Position numbers and translations under genes: made by a program. A stretch of 64,000 nt of DNA from Nitrospira sp. (GTDB lineage Bacteria > Nitrospirota > Nitrospiria > Nitrospirales > Nitrospiraceae). The stretch is taken from positions 1-64,000 of the forward strand of contig JAUYAO010000042.1 of assembly GCA_030692565.1 (NCBI GenBank), given 5' to 3'. This document shows positions 53,430 through 62,105 of the stretch, piece by piece. Numbering within the stretch: the stretch's first letter is position 1; each line of letters begins with the position of its first letter. Below the pieces are notes generated by a model. The model worked only from the letters and a program-made list of their open reading frames with translations. It was not told where the DNA came from and made no database searches.

Positions 53430-54415
53430 TGATGCTCCTTTGCCTGTTTCCCAAGCCACATTTTCGACGGGTGTATATTATCAAGCAAACTCGCGGTTTT
53501 CGTCCACCCGTCGACCGCGGCAATCCATTGCCCATTGTCCAGTCGATGCGCATCGACATGATGCATCCCCTGCTGATTCCATCCGGCTCCACCCGGACCC
53601 AGAATGGCGCCCTGCCCCAGCGGCCGTTCTGCATATGTGGTCCGGCTCAATTCCGTGATCTCAAACGCGCGCACTTCCGTTCCATAGTCCGGAAAACAAT
53701 TTTGCGCAAACCGGACCGGACGACCGTCGACCCTCACCATACGGCCGGCCGGCCGCGCGATATGGGGATTCCACTCGACGATGGGGCTGCGCGGATGCTC
53801 CTCCCACGGCCCCAATAAGTCGGTCGCGGAAAACAGCCGCAAGGTGTCGCACCGCCCCTGGCTCGACTCCGCCCACATCCACCACCGTTCGTCGTCACGC
53901 AGAAACGAGCAGTCGGCGTACCCATGCCCTCTCAGCACGGTTCCGATACAGTCCCATAGATCCGGAAACCGGCGCGCCCGGTACAACCGGACTTCATGAG
54001 CCCGCACCGATTCCGGCACCATATAGTACTCCCCCTGCCATTCGAACACGTAGGGATAGGAGAGGTGATACGGCTCGGCCAGCACGACCCGCTGATACGT
54101 CCACGTGAATCCGTCCGGACTGGTTGCACAGCCGATCTCTCCATGGCTGCGCCGGTTATACAGTTCGAAGAACATGTACCAGGTACCGGCGACGTGGATC
54201 ATGAACGGATCGGCCACCATCAACGCGCACACATCGGTCACATCGTCACGTGTGAGAACGGGATTCTTGACGCCGGGGGCCGGCGCCAGCGCCGCAGGCG
54301 ATGCGCCGGCATAGATGCCGATCGACCACAGATGATACCACTCATCGCTCGTCGTTGAGTTGGCGGCGTGCGCCAGATTCGACAGCGACTGCTTGAGAAA
54401 ACCCCTGATGCCCAT
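53426..54415 (-). CDS. Five-bladed beta-propeller (GH43/GINT1-N-like) protein, module copy 2
   Basis: 329 aa. Paralogue of 49514-50500: WSIGIYAGASPAALAPA, VADPFMIHVAGTWYMFFELY, GEIGCATSPDGFTWTYQRVV, YHLSYPYVFEWQGEYYMVPE, WWMWAESSQGRCDTLRLFSA and LLGPWEEHPRSPIVEWNPHI. Both copies end in similar HVDAHxxxxGQWxAxVDG. It overlaps the SGNH gene by 4 bases, so propeller, SGNH and glycosyltransferase are a coupled trio. Same functional uncertainty as copy 1. Confidence 0.82.
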   Translation of the reverse strand: MGIRGFLKQSLSNLAHAANSTTSDEWYHLWSIGIYAGASPAALAPAPGVKNPVLTRDDVTDVCALMVADPFMIHVAGTWYMFFELYNRRSHGEIGCATSPDGFTWTYQRVVLAEPYHLSYPYVFEWQGEYYMVPESVRAHEVRLYRARRFPDLWDCIGTVLRGHGYADCSFLRDDERWWMWAESSQGRCDTLRLFSATDLLGPWEEHPRSPIVEWNPHIARPAGRMVRVDGRPVRFAQNCFPDYGTEVRAFEITELSRTTYAERPLGQGAILGPGGAGWNQQGMHHVDAHRLDNGQWIAAVDGWTKTASLLDNIHPSKMWLGKQAKEHQ

Positions 54416-54429
54416 ATCCGCAAGGCTCC

Positions 54430-55356
54430 CTACAGGTTGATGCCATTCTCACGGGCGCTGTACCACTCGACGGTCCGTCGCAGGCCGGCATTGAGGGATG
54501 TCGACGGCCGCCACCCAAGCCTCTGTTCCGACTCGATCGTGCTGGCAACACGCACCGGCTCCAGGGGCCGATCCGGCAGGGCTCCGAACACCGGCTTTAC
54601 GGACGGCTGCATGATCGCGACCAGCTCTTCGACGATGGTACGGACAGACACACATGTTCCGGACCCCAATTCGAGCGTGCGCCCTTCAAGGCCGGGGGTG
54701 TGCGCGGCGGCCAGAAATCCTTCGAGCACATCGTCCACATAAATCCAGTCGGCTTGCCAGAGGCCGCTGGCGAGCTGCGGCGGCACTCCCTTTAACAGCG
54801 ACCCGATGGTCGCAGGGATCAGCTTCTTACGATCCTGCCCCGGTCCATACGTCATATACGTGCGGAGGATCACGGTCGGAGTCCCGTACAAGGCCTGAAA
54901 CATGCGGCCGTACCCGCTCGCCGCCCACTTGGCCGCGGCATAGGGAGAAGCGGGGGTGACCAGCCCCTGGCTGTCATCCGGCTCCATGAACGATCCGCAC
55001 AAGATCAGACGACGACAACCTATTTCCGTGACGGCAGCCAGCAGGTTAACAGTACTCGTCAGGAGGCTGTGGAAGGTCGGGAGGACGAATTCTTTGCCCG
55101 GCACCGCCGTCACCGATCCGGCGAGATGATAGACGATGTCCGGCCGTACCTCAGAGACAAGCCGGCGGGCAACGTCGATATCCGCCAGATCTGCCTGCCG
55201 CCAGCGCGGCTCGGATTCATGCGGCGCCCGCTCGATACGCGAGGTGGCATGCACCTCCGCCCCGCATTCCACCAAACGGCGACAGAGATGGCTTCCGAGA
55301 AACCCGCTCCCGCCGGTCACCAGCACTTTTTGTTGTGGCCAGAACGCATTTACCAT
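54430..55356 (-). CDS. NAD-dependent epimerase/dehydratase (SDR)
   Basis: 308 aa from ATG 55356 (TTG 55362 also possible). KVLVTGGSGFLGSHLCRRL; VYHLAGSVTAVPGKEF; LILCGSFMEPDD; SPYAAAKWAASGYGRMF with the YxxxK pair; RTYMTYGPGQDRKKLIPA; WIYVDDVLEGFLAA. It is an extended SDR acting on a nucleotide-sugar. The exact reaction (4-reductase, epimerase or dehydratase) is not determined. It lies 14 bases upstream of propeller copy 2. Confidence 0.84.
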   Translation of the reverse strand: MVNAFWPQQKVLVTGGSGFLGSHLCRRLVECGAEVHATSRIERAPHESEPRWRQADLADIDVARRLVSEVRPDIVYHLAGSVTAVPGKEFVLPTFHSLLTSTVNLLAAVTEIGCRRLILCGSFMEPDDSQGLVTPASPYAAAKWAASGYGRMFQALYGTPTVILRTYMTYGPGQDRKKLIPATIGSLLKGVPPQLASGLWQADWIYVDDVLEGFLAAAHTPGLEGRTLELGSGTCVSVRTIVEELVAIMQPSVKPVFGALPDRPLEPVRVASTIESEQRLGWRPSTSLNAGLRRTVEWYSARENGINL

Positions 55357-55520
55357 TTTCAATCAAGACCTGCTCAAGTGATAGGAAACAGCTGTTCAGA
55401 TTCAGATCCCTGGCGTCTGTCCCCTATTCATCGCACCACTGCGCCGACGGGTTCCCGTTCCCCGGCATCCGCCGGGGATACGCCAGCTGCCGTGCCGGGA
55501 CTCAAAACGGTGCCGGATTC

Positions 55521-56495
55521 TCATGATACTCGCCCCTGCTCACGCGCAGGCAAAATCAGATTGTTTCCCAGCTCCCGATCAGCGGACTCGGGCCGGAAAC
55601 GCCCGAGTCCTCCCTCGGGATACCAGGTCATTTCTCCGAAAATCACCCTCTCTCCCATGGCATAGAAATCGACGCGGACAAACGGAAAGCCCTGCGACAA
55701 CGTTCTGGCTGCCGACAACATCACATCGAGCGTGGCGGGCCGGGGAATCGCTTGTCCGCTTGAGGGATACTCCAAGCTGAATGGTAAGGGGCGCCACTCA
55801 ATATCAAACAGATCCCGCTGGTGCTTCGTAAAGCGGTCGGTATCGACCTGGATGACTCGTGGCTCCCCGTTAAAACAAAAGAACTTAAAGTCGGCCGGCA
55901 CATTTCCCTGCTCATCGCTGAGCAATCGCTCGCAAAGAATGCGTGGAGGAATATCCTTATAGGCCCATTCCCGTGAGCGCCAGTACTCGCTACGCCGCAG
56001 CCATTGGGCCAATTGGGCTCTGATCCTGGGCTTGTTCAGGCGCGATGTCTCCCGACAAAAGATATTCTGTCCCGATCCATGGTTTACCTTCAGCACATAG
56101 GACTCCGGCAACGTGTCGAATGGAATCGCGTTTGGATCATCCCAAACCCCATAGAGGTCGTTCAGGAAGGACGCTCCCAGACGGGCGGCCACATAGTCAC
56201 GCACGGCATACTTGTCCGCGAGCTGCGTCATGACGGGATCGCGGCAATACCGGATCAACCAATGGATTTTTTCATTGAACGTGGCGGGCGCGGCGAGGTT
56301 TAAGCGGCGGCCGTGGGCTTGCTTGAATTGCGAGGCTTGCACATAGGCATCCGGGAGACAGGCCGAGAGCCACTGGCCGACGTCATGCGGCCAGTGGCGA
56401 ATCTGTTGGCGGCCCTGATAGACCGCCATCCGAAGGCCGGCGGGGACCGTTCCCCGCACAGCGGATTTTACTCGTTCTATGAACGCGTCCATCAT
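55521..56495 (-). CDS. TupA-like ATP-grasp protein
   Basis: 324 aa. Motifs of the TupA-like ATPgrasp family (PF14305): ATFNEKIHWLIRYCRDP, LADKYAVRDYVAARLG, LNDLYGVWDDPNAIPFDTLP, SYVLKVNHGSGQNIFC, PADFKFFCFNGEPRVIQVDT, FVRVDFYAMGERVIFGEMTW and YPEGGLGRFRPESAD. Members occur in teichuronopeptide and capsule loci and probably ligate amino acids or peptides to uronic-acid carboxylates. With AlgD and Ugd supplying uronates here, that role is plausible but inferred. Confidence 0.88.
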   Translation of the reverse strand: MMDAFIERVKSAVRGTVPAGLRMAVYQGRQQIRHWPHDVGQWLSACLPDAYVQASQFKQAHGRRLNLAAPATFNEKIHWLIRYCRDPVMTQLADKYAVRDYVAARLGASFLNDLYGVWDDPNAIPFDTLPESYVLKVNHGSGQNIFCRETSRLNKPRIRAQLAQWLRRSEYWRSREWAYKDIPPRILCERLLSDEQGNVPADFKFFCFNGEPRVIQVDTDRFTKHQRDLFDIEWRPLPFSLEYPSSGQAIPRPATLDVMLSAARTLSQGFPFVRVDFYAMGERVIFGEMTWYPEGGLGRFRPESADRELGNNLILPAREQGRVS

Positions 56496-56693
56496 TCCCT
56501 TTTTCCCACCGACGACTCGCTGGCAGGTCCCCCATCGGCATTGGCTGGGGTCGCTCGGAAATAATCGACTCTTCGATCCCGTTTCGCGGAGGCCCCTGCA
56601 AGATCACCAACCCAATGGCTCGCAACGCCTGCCTCGAGGAAGATCTGCGCTGACAGGCCTCAACCCCGGCGGAATAGCGATGGCGACACCCTT

Positions 56694-58007
56694 CTAGGCT
56701 TCGGCCAGCAATCGATGATCTTCTAACGTCTTCGCCGCTTGAGCTATTCGGTCGAACGACATATGCGACCGTTCGGCTATATCGAGAAGTGTGTGGTGGC
56801 CGTCGGAGAGATTGAGCACCCAGAGCATGGCCATCTCCATTGATTTCTCTCCGGCCTGCCCTCCAATCGCACGATACAGTCCGCGCTTCCCCAACTGCGG
56901 TTCGCAGCGCGGATTCCGGTTGAGGTAGGTCTTGTTGCCTTCGAGGATCTCTACCGCAGCCTGACACACACCCAGCGATTCGGCGAGGGTCTGCGGTCTG
57001 ACGAATTCCAGATTGTCGGCAGACGTATGATATTCGGGATATCGGCTATGGGGCGTCCTGCTGAGACAGCCCACTGGGAGATTGAACCCAGGCGAGCAGT
57101 ATTGTCGCTCATCATACCCGTAGGGAATGAACTCGTCGACAGTGTGGGATAGCCCGGAATGGGTGAGCGCATGCACTATCGCCCGGTCGATTTCCGTGTC
57201 GCCCCGGCGACTCTTCTTATACGTACAGGGCCCGGCATCTCCGATCCCTGTCAACACCAGCCCGTGTTTGATGCGCGCCGCCTCATCCTGATGCCGGCTC
57301 AACCAGGTGATAGAGCCGATGGTTGCCGGAATAAACAGGACCCGATAGGAATACCGCCGCGGTTGCGCGCGAAGCCAGTCGGTCAACCATGTGGCTACGG
57401 CAATTCCGGACAAATTATCGTTGCACAGCGAGGGATGGCACACATGGGTGGAAATAAGCACTTCATCCTGACTCCGCCCAGGCAACAGTACTTCTCCGTA
57501 TGTGAGATGCCCCTCGGCCAGCGCCGCATCGATGCAAACGTCGTACTCTTCGTCCGTCAGGCCGAGCAGCTGATTGTGACTGAGACAGAACCCCCAGCTC
57601 TCCTTGTAGTATGACGTCCGGTAGGGAATCCAGTCGGGATGGCCGGGAAGTGTATGGAGGTGCGGCTTCAACTCGGAGAGGCGCATTCGTCGGCGCACGG
57701 GACTGCTATACCCGACGACATGGAGGTTCGACTGCAGGAAGTCGACCACCCGCTCTCCTCGCAGGTTCTTTATATAGGCGTCGCGGATATTCCACTCCAA
57801 CGGAACGGTCCAATCGAATACCTGCGTGCCGCTGGGCACCTCATGAATATTGAGGGGGATGCGAGTCTGAATACGACCAAGCGTCTCACGTACGCCCTGG
57901 CCTGTGATGCTTCGACAGATGGGAAACAATTCGGCCATCAGGCCATGCATGGCCTGCCCGGCCTCCTGTGACGCGTCACGATCGCCGCTCTTGCCGCTCT
58001 TCACCAT
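56694..58007 (-). CDS. DUF4910/DUF2172 (M28-like) aminopeptidase-type protein with C-terminal winged helix
   Basis: 437 aa from ATG 58007 (GGAAGG upstream); the frame to 58118 overlaps the methyltransferase gene and is rejected. N-terminal FPICRSITGQGVRETLGRIQ; VFDWTVPLEWNIRDAYIKN; ISTHVCHPSLCNDNLSGIAV with likely metal ligands; YGYDERQYCSPGFNLPVG; YHTSADNLEFVRPQTLAES. The C-terminal LSDGHHTLLDIAERSHMSFD and LEDHRLLA look like a winged-helix domain. This combined architecture recurs in O-antigen/EPS loci next to CDP-sugar genes. Its substrate is unknown; amide hydrolysis on a modified sugar or peptide is a guess. Confidence 0.85.
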   Translation of the reverse strand: MVKSGKSGDRDASQEAGQAMHGLMAELFPICRSITGQGVRETLGRIQTRIPLNIHEVPSGTQVFDWTVPLEWNIRDAYIKNLRGERVVDFLQSNLHVVGYSSPVRRRMRLSELKPHLHTLPGHPDWIPYRTSYYKESWGFCLSHNQLLGLTDEEYDVCIDAALAEGHLTYGEVLLPGRSQDEVLISTHVCHPSLCNDNLSGIAVATWLTDWLRAQPRRYSYRVLFIPATIGSITWLSRHQDEAARIKHGLVLTGIGDAGPCTYKKSRRGDTEIDRAIVHALTHSGLSHTVDEFIPYGYDERQYCSPGFNLPVGCLSRTPHSRYPEYHTSADNLEFVRPQTLAESLGVCQAAVEILEGNKTYLNRNPRCEPQLGKRGLYRAIGGQAGEKSMEMAMLWVLNLSDGHHTLLDIAERSHMSFDRIAQAAKTLEDHRLLAEA

Positions 58008-58032
58008 AGACCCTTCCGAACATCCAGACCGC

Positions 58033-59268
58033 TCACGAATAGACCGTGATCTTGGGGATCGGTACGACGAATTTTCCTCCCCAGTCACGAATGAACGCCA
58101 TCTGTGCCATGACTTCATCTTTGAGATTCCAGGCCAGAATCATCACATAGTCCGGTTTGTCTGCCTTGATACGTTCGGGATCGTAAATGGGGATGTGAAC
58201 TCCCGGCAGCCAATGCCCCTGCTTGTACGTGCTCCTATCGACCAGGTAATCGACTAGATCCGTCCGAACACCGCAAAAATTGAGCAAGGTGCTGGCTTTC
58301 GCCGCCGCTCCGTATGCTACGACTTTCTTGCCTTCCCGTTTCGCCTTGATCAGAAACTCCAGGAGCGCGCGCTTCGTCTCGTTCACGCCCTCGGAAAAAG
58401 ACAGGTAATGGTCGAGTGTTGCAAAGCCTTCCGCCGCTTCCTTGGCCCTTAGAGCCGTCAACCGCTCGGTGACCGGCTTGGACGCATCTCCGTCATGGCG
58501 CGCATAGATCCGTAACGACCCGCCGTGCGTCGAGATTTCTTCGACATCAAAGAGGGTCAGTCCATGCTTGCTGAATATCTGCGCCACGGTCGTTAAAGAG
58601 AAATAGGAGAAATGCTCGTGATAGACCGTATCAAACTGGTTGAAGGCCATGAGCCTCATCAAGTGAGGGAACTCCATGGTGACGACTCCGTTCGGCCCCA
58701 GGAGCACTTTCAGTCCGCCTACAAAATCATTTAAGTCAGGCACATGGGCCAGCACATTGTTCCCTATGAGGAGATCCGGACGTGGCCCCTTCGCGGCCAG
58801 TTCACGGGCGGTCTCAACCCCAAAGAACTTGACGAGCGAGGGCACTCCCTTCTTGACGGCCACCTCCGCCACATTCTTGGCCGGCTCTATACCCAGGACC
58901 GGAACCCCGCGCTTCACAAAATTCTGGAGCAGATATCCGTCGTTGCTGGCGATCTCTACCACGTAACTGCTCGCCCCCAGCTTGAACCGGTCCATCGCCA
59001 TATCCACATAATCTTTGGCATGCTGCAGGAACAGATCGGAGAACGAAGAGAAGTAGGCATAGTCGGAAAAAATGTGATCCGGGCTCTCAAACTCTTCAAG
59101 TTGCACCAGGAAACACTGCTCGCAGACAAAGGCTCGCAATGGATAAAATGGCTCCATGCGGTTCAGTTGGTGCGGCTTCAGATATGAATTCGCCATCGGC
59201 GACATGCCGAGATCGACGAATACATGCTGCAACGTTGTTCCGCAAAACCGGCACCCTGCATGATCCAT
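58033..59268 (-). CDS. C-methyltransferase for nucleotide-sugars (NovU/TylCIII type)
   Basis: 411 aa from ATG 59268, AGGAG eight bases upstream; the frame to 59421 overlaps Ugd and is rejected. N-terminal zinc-binding domain CRFCG...FVCEQCFLVQLEEF (PF08421); SAM domain SSYVVEIASNDGYLLQNFV; GNNVLAHVPDLNDFV; DTVYHEHFSYFSL with conserved His/Tyr; C-terminal VVAYGAAAKASTLLNFCG and ILAWNLKDEVMAQM (PF08484). It C-methylates a keto-deoxysugar nucleotide to a branched sugar, commonly CDP- or dTDP-linked. It fits with RfbF nearby. Confidence 0.9.
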   Translation of the reverse strand: MDHAGCRFCGTTLQHVFVDLGMSPMANSYLKPHQLNRMEPFYPLRAFVCEQCFLVQLEEFESPDHIFSDYAYFSSFSDLFLQHAKDYVDMAMDRFKLGASSYVVEIASNDGYLLQNFVKRGVPVLGIEPAKNVAEVAVKKGVPSLVKFFGVETARELAAKGPRPDLLIGNNVLAHVPDLNDFVGGLKVLLGPNGVVTMEFPHLMRLMAFNQFDTVYHEHFSYFSLTTVAQIFSKHGLTLFDVEEISTHGGSLRIYARHDGDASKPVTERLTALRAKEAAEGFATLDHYLSFSEGVNETKRALLEFLIKAKREGKKVVAYGAAAKASTLLNFCGVRTDLVDYLVDRSTYKQGHWLPGVHIPIYDPERIKADKPDYVMILAWNLKDEVMAQMAFIRDWGGKFVVPIPKITVYS

Positions 59269-59332
59269 GGCCATCACTCCTTCTAAGAGGGGAATCTGAG
59301 TTCGATGCTGTGTCTTTCCGGGGCGGGATTTC

Positions 59333-60694
59333 CTACCCCGAGGTTGGGGTATAGCCCACGCCACGCCACCGGACTCCGCCCGACGTGAATACCGCCGGGT
59401 CATAAATGCCTCGTCCGTCAATGAGGAGTGGATGCCGCATGAGCCGTGAGAAATCGGAAGCGGATATGCTGCGGTATTCGGGCCACGCCGTCACCAGACA
59501 GCAGGCGTCACTCTCCTGAAGCGCCGCCTGCCAGCTCTCTACGAAACGAACCTTGGAGAATTCGACGCGCTTCTTCGCCTGAGGCATCGCGATCGGGTCG
59601 TGCGCGACTACCTGCGCTCCCCTCTTTACCAGTTCTTCCACCAGCGGGAGCGCCGGGGACTCGCGCAAATCATCGGTCCCCGGCTTGAACGCCAGCCCGA
59701 GAATCGCGATCTTTTTCCCCGAGAGGTTGACTTCTTTTTCCAGGAGCGCCACCATCCGAAGCGGTTGGGCGGCGTTAATTTCCAGGACGGCGTCCAATAT
59801 CCTGGTGGGTTCTCCTACCGTGCGGCCGAATCCCCGCAACGCCGCCACATCCTTGGGGAAGCAACTTCCCCCGAATCCAAGTCCATGCCACAAATATTCG
59901 GTCACCCCGGCCGGCCCGCCGGCTTCTCCGCCCACCGGAGTCAACCGCCGGTCGAGATGCACCCCTTTCCACACCAACCGGGCATCTACTCCGGGAAGAG
60001 CCGCACACATGTTTCCGATCTCGTTGGAAAAAGAGATCAACGTCGCGAGCATGGAGTTCGACACATATTTGATCATTTCCGCCGTTCGCGGTGTCGTCAC
60101 CAGCTTGGGGCACGTGAACTCCTCGTACACGCGGAGGAAAACCTCTGCAGCGGTGTCGTCCGTTGCCCCGACCACGATGCGATCCGGCAACCGAAAATCC
60201 TCGACGGCTCGACCTTCCCGGAGAAACTCGGGGTTCATGCACAACCCCCATCCCTCTCCTACTTTCCGCCCTGAACGGGATTCGATGGCCGACTGTACCG
60301 GCCCTTCCGTCGTTCCCGGCAAGACGGTGCTTTTCACCGCCACCACATGGTACGTACGCTTCTCCGCCAGCACGGCCCCGATCTCTTCCGCAGCAGCCAC
60401 AACCTGGGACAGGTCCATCCGGCCGGCTACCGTCGGGGTCCCAACGCATATCAATGTCACGTCCGAGTCGAGAATGGCCTGCCGCGCATCGATGGTCGCA
60501 GAAAGGGTGCCGTTCTTGCGCACCGTTTGCAGCATATCCTCCAAGCCGATTTCATGGATGGGAGGACGTCCTGCGTTAATTTCATTCACCACCTCTGATC
60601 GGATGTCCACGCAGGTTACGCGATGCCCTCTCTCCGCCAGACACGTCCCCGATACGAGCCCGACATACCCTGTTCCGATGACTGAGATTTTCAT
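59333..60694 (-). CDS. ugd: UDP-glucose 6-dehydrogenase
   Basis: 453 aa. MKISVIGTGYVGLVSGTCLA; LICVGTPTVAGRMDLSQV; VLPGTTEGPVQSAI; MNPEFLREGRAVEDFRLPDR; TAEMIKYVSNSMLATLISFS; catalytic GLGFGGSCFPKDVAALRG (Cys278); KIAILGLAFKPGTDDLRESP. The spacing and VxLDRR-type insert fit UDP-Glc (rather than GDP-Man) dehydrogenases, and it differs from the AlgD-like protein at 26030. It oxidises UDP-Glc to UDP-GlcA, the substrate of UXS-like decarboxylases. Confidence 0.88.
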   Translation of the reverse strand: MKISVIGTGYVGLVSGTCLAERGHRVTCVDIRSEVVNEINAGRPPIHEIGLEDMLQTVRKNGTLSATIDARQAILDSDVTLICVGTPTVAGRMDLSQVVAAAEEIGAVLAEKRTYHVVAVKSTVLPGTTEGPVQSAIESRSGRKVGEGWGLCMNPEFLREGRAVEDFRLPDRIVVGATDDTAAEVFLRVYEEFTCPKLVTTPRTAEMIKYVSNSMLATLISFSNEIGNMCAALPGVDARLVWKGVHLDRRLTPVGGEAGGPAGVTEYLWHGLGFGGSCFPKDVAALRGFGRTVGEPTRILDAVLEINAAQPLRMVALLEKEVNLSGKKIAILGLAFKPGTDDLRESPALPLVEELVKRGAQVVAHDPIAMPQAKKRVEFSKVRFVESWQAALQESDACCLVTAWPEYRSISASDFSRLMRHPLLIDGRGIYDPAVFTSGGVRWRGVGYTPTSG

Positions 60695-60707
60695 AGTCGC
60701 TCCGTTG

Positions 60708-61841
60708 CTACTTGCCTTGCGGTGCCTCGACCAGGTTCTCTAATTCAACGAACTGCCGGTACCAATGCAGCATTCTTCCAAGACCGGCCCGGAGATCGAC
60801 AAGCGGCTGATAACCCAAAAAGTTGCGGCTTTTCTCAAGATTGGGGCATCGCCTGTTGGGATTGTCCGTCAAATAATCGGCTTCTGCGCTGGGCTTGTGA
60901 ATCACCTGCCGTTTGCTTCCGGCGACCGCCAAGAGCATCGCCCCAAGGTCACGCATAGAAATCTCAGGAGCCTCTGAGCCCACGTTGAACGGCTCGGCAT
61001 GATGGGTTGAGAGTAACGCGAGGAGGTATCCTGTCAGGGCATCAGACACATAGCAAAACGTTCTGGTCGGGCTTCCATCAGAATGCAGGACGATATCTCG
61101 ATCGGCGAGCACGTCCCGGCAAAAATCAGGTAACACCCGCCCGTCTGCCAGCCTCAATCCCGGGCCATAATTGTTGAAGGGGCGCACGATCTTCGCAGGC
61201 ACCCCATATTGCTGCGCATAGAGGTAACACAGCGTTTCTCCCAGCCGTTTGGACTCGTCATAACATGCCCGGGGTCCGAGGCAGGCGACATTCCCTCGGT
61301 ATGATTCGCGTGTCGGGATTTCGTGCGCGGGCGGGTCGCCATATATTTCGCTGGAGCTGAAGTACAGAATGCTCACGCTCTGATGCCGCCTCGCCAGATC
61401 GAGCATGTGACGCAATCCCGAGATGTTGGTATCCAGTGTCTCCAATGGATATTTTCGATAGACCTGCGGGCTGGCGATGGAGGCGCCGTGAATAATGAAA
61501 TCAAACCGTTCGGTTTCTGCGTCAGGCCAGGGCTTGGTGATGTCCTGTCGAATGAGCCGCATGCGCGGGGTTCCAGCGGCGAGTTCGACCAGCCAGCGCG
61601 GACAGCCTCTGATGAAGTTATCAGCCGCGATGAAAGAAAGAGGCGCCGCCTTCAACGCGCTCCGGTTGAGATATGCCAGGAAGTGCAGGAACCCGAACCC
61701 AAGAAACCCTGCGGCGCCTGTGACGAGCACACGCTTCCCCGCGAATGCCTGGACGCGGTCGCCGAGAGTCTTCTCCATTCGCGCCCAGTCTTCATCGAGC
61801 CATTCCGTGGCCGTCGCGTACAACGACTTCTCAGCACCCAT
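60708..61841 (-). CDS. NAD-dependent epimerase/decarboxylase (UXS-like extended SDR)
   Basis: 377 aa. RVLVTGAAGFLGFGFLHFLA; FIIHGASIASPQVYRKYPLE; LYFSSSEIYGDPPAHEIPTR; SYRGNVACLGPRACYDESKR with the YxxxK pair; FNNYGPGLRLADGRVLPDFC; TFCYVSDALTGYLLALL; FNVGSEAPEISMRDLGAML; CPNLEKSRNFLGYQPLVDL. The SSEIYGDP and GNVxxxGPRxCYDExKR pattern matches UDP-GlcA decarboxylase/dehydratase relatives. It is adjacent to Ugd, so UDP-GlcA is the likely substrate, with UDP-xylose or a 4-keto pentose as product. An N-terminal extension of about 30 residues precedes the Rossmann fold. Confidence 0.85.
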   Translation of the reverse strand: MGAEKSLYATATEWLDEDWARMEKTLGDRVQAFAGKRVLVTGAAGFLGFGFLHFLAYLNRSALKAAPLSFIAADNFIRGCPRWLVELAAGTPRMRLIRQDITKPWPDAETERFDFIIHGASIASPQVYRKYPLETLDTNISGLRHMLDLARRHQSVSILYFSSSEIYGDPPAHEIPTRESYRGNVACLGPRACYDESKRLGETLCYLYAQQYGVPAKIVRPFNNYGPGLRLADGRVLPDFCRDVLADRDIVLHSDGSPTRTFCYVSDALTGYLLALLSTHHAEPFNVGSEAPEISMRDLGAMLLAVAGSKRQVIHKPSAEADYLTDNPNRRCPNLEKSRNFLGYQPLVDLRAGLGRMLHWYRQFVELENLVEAPQGK

Positions 61842-62105
61842 GCATAACCTCTTTCATTAGCGAATTACTCTACGATACGATCCAGCGCTTGCCCCACCTT
61901 CATTCCGGCACAGGTGCCGTAAGCCGCTGAGTGTCAGCGCCCCCGACATCCGGCCCCCGGTCTTTCTCCGCCTCTCGCTGTGAGCCAAGGCCACCCTTCA
62001 CGCTCCATTTCGCCTCCGCTGATCCTGAGCGCATTCGCCACATGGGGCTCCGCTCGAACGATGCGGCCACCGCTGTCTTACCGCCATGGTCCGGCGCACC
62101 TTCGT

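Noticed and set aside
60708-61841. Considered as CDP-glucose 4,6-dehydratase (RfbG) to complete the CDP-sugar pathway
   Set aside because: The GNVxxxGPRxCYDExKR and SSEIYGDP motifs fit the UDP-glucuronate decarboxylase group, not RfbG.
61908-61922. CGGCAC/GTGCCG inverted repeat upstream of the UXS-like SDR
   Set aside because: Arms of only six bases with no T-tract or known operator consensus; could be chance in GC-rich DNA.
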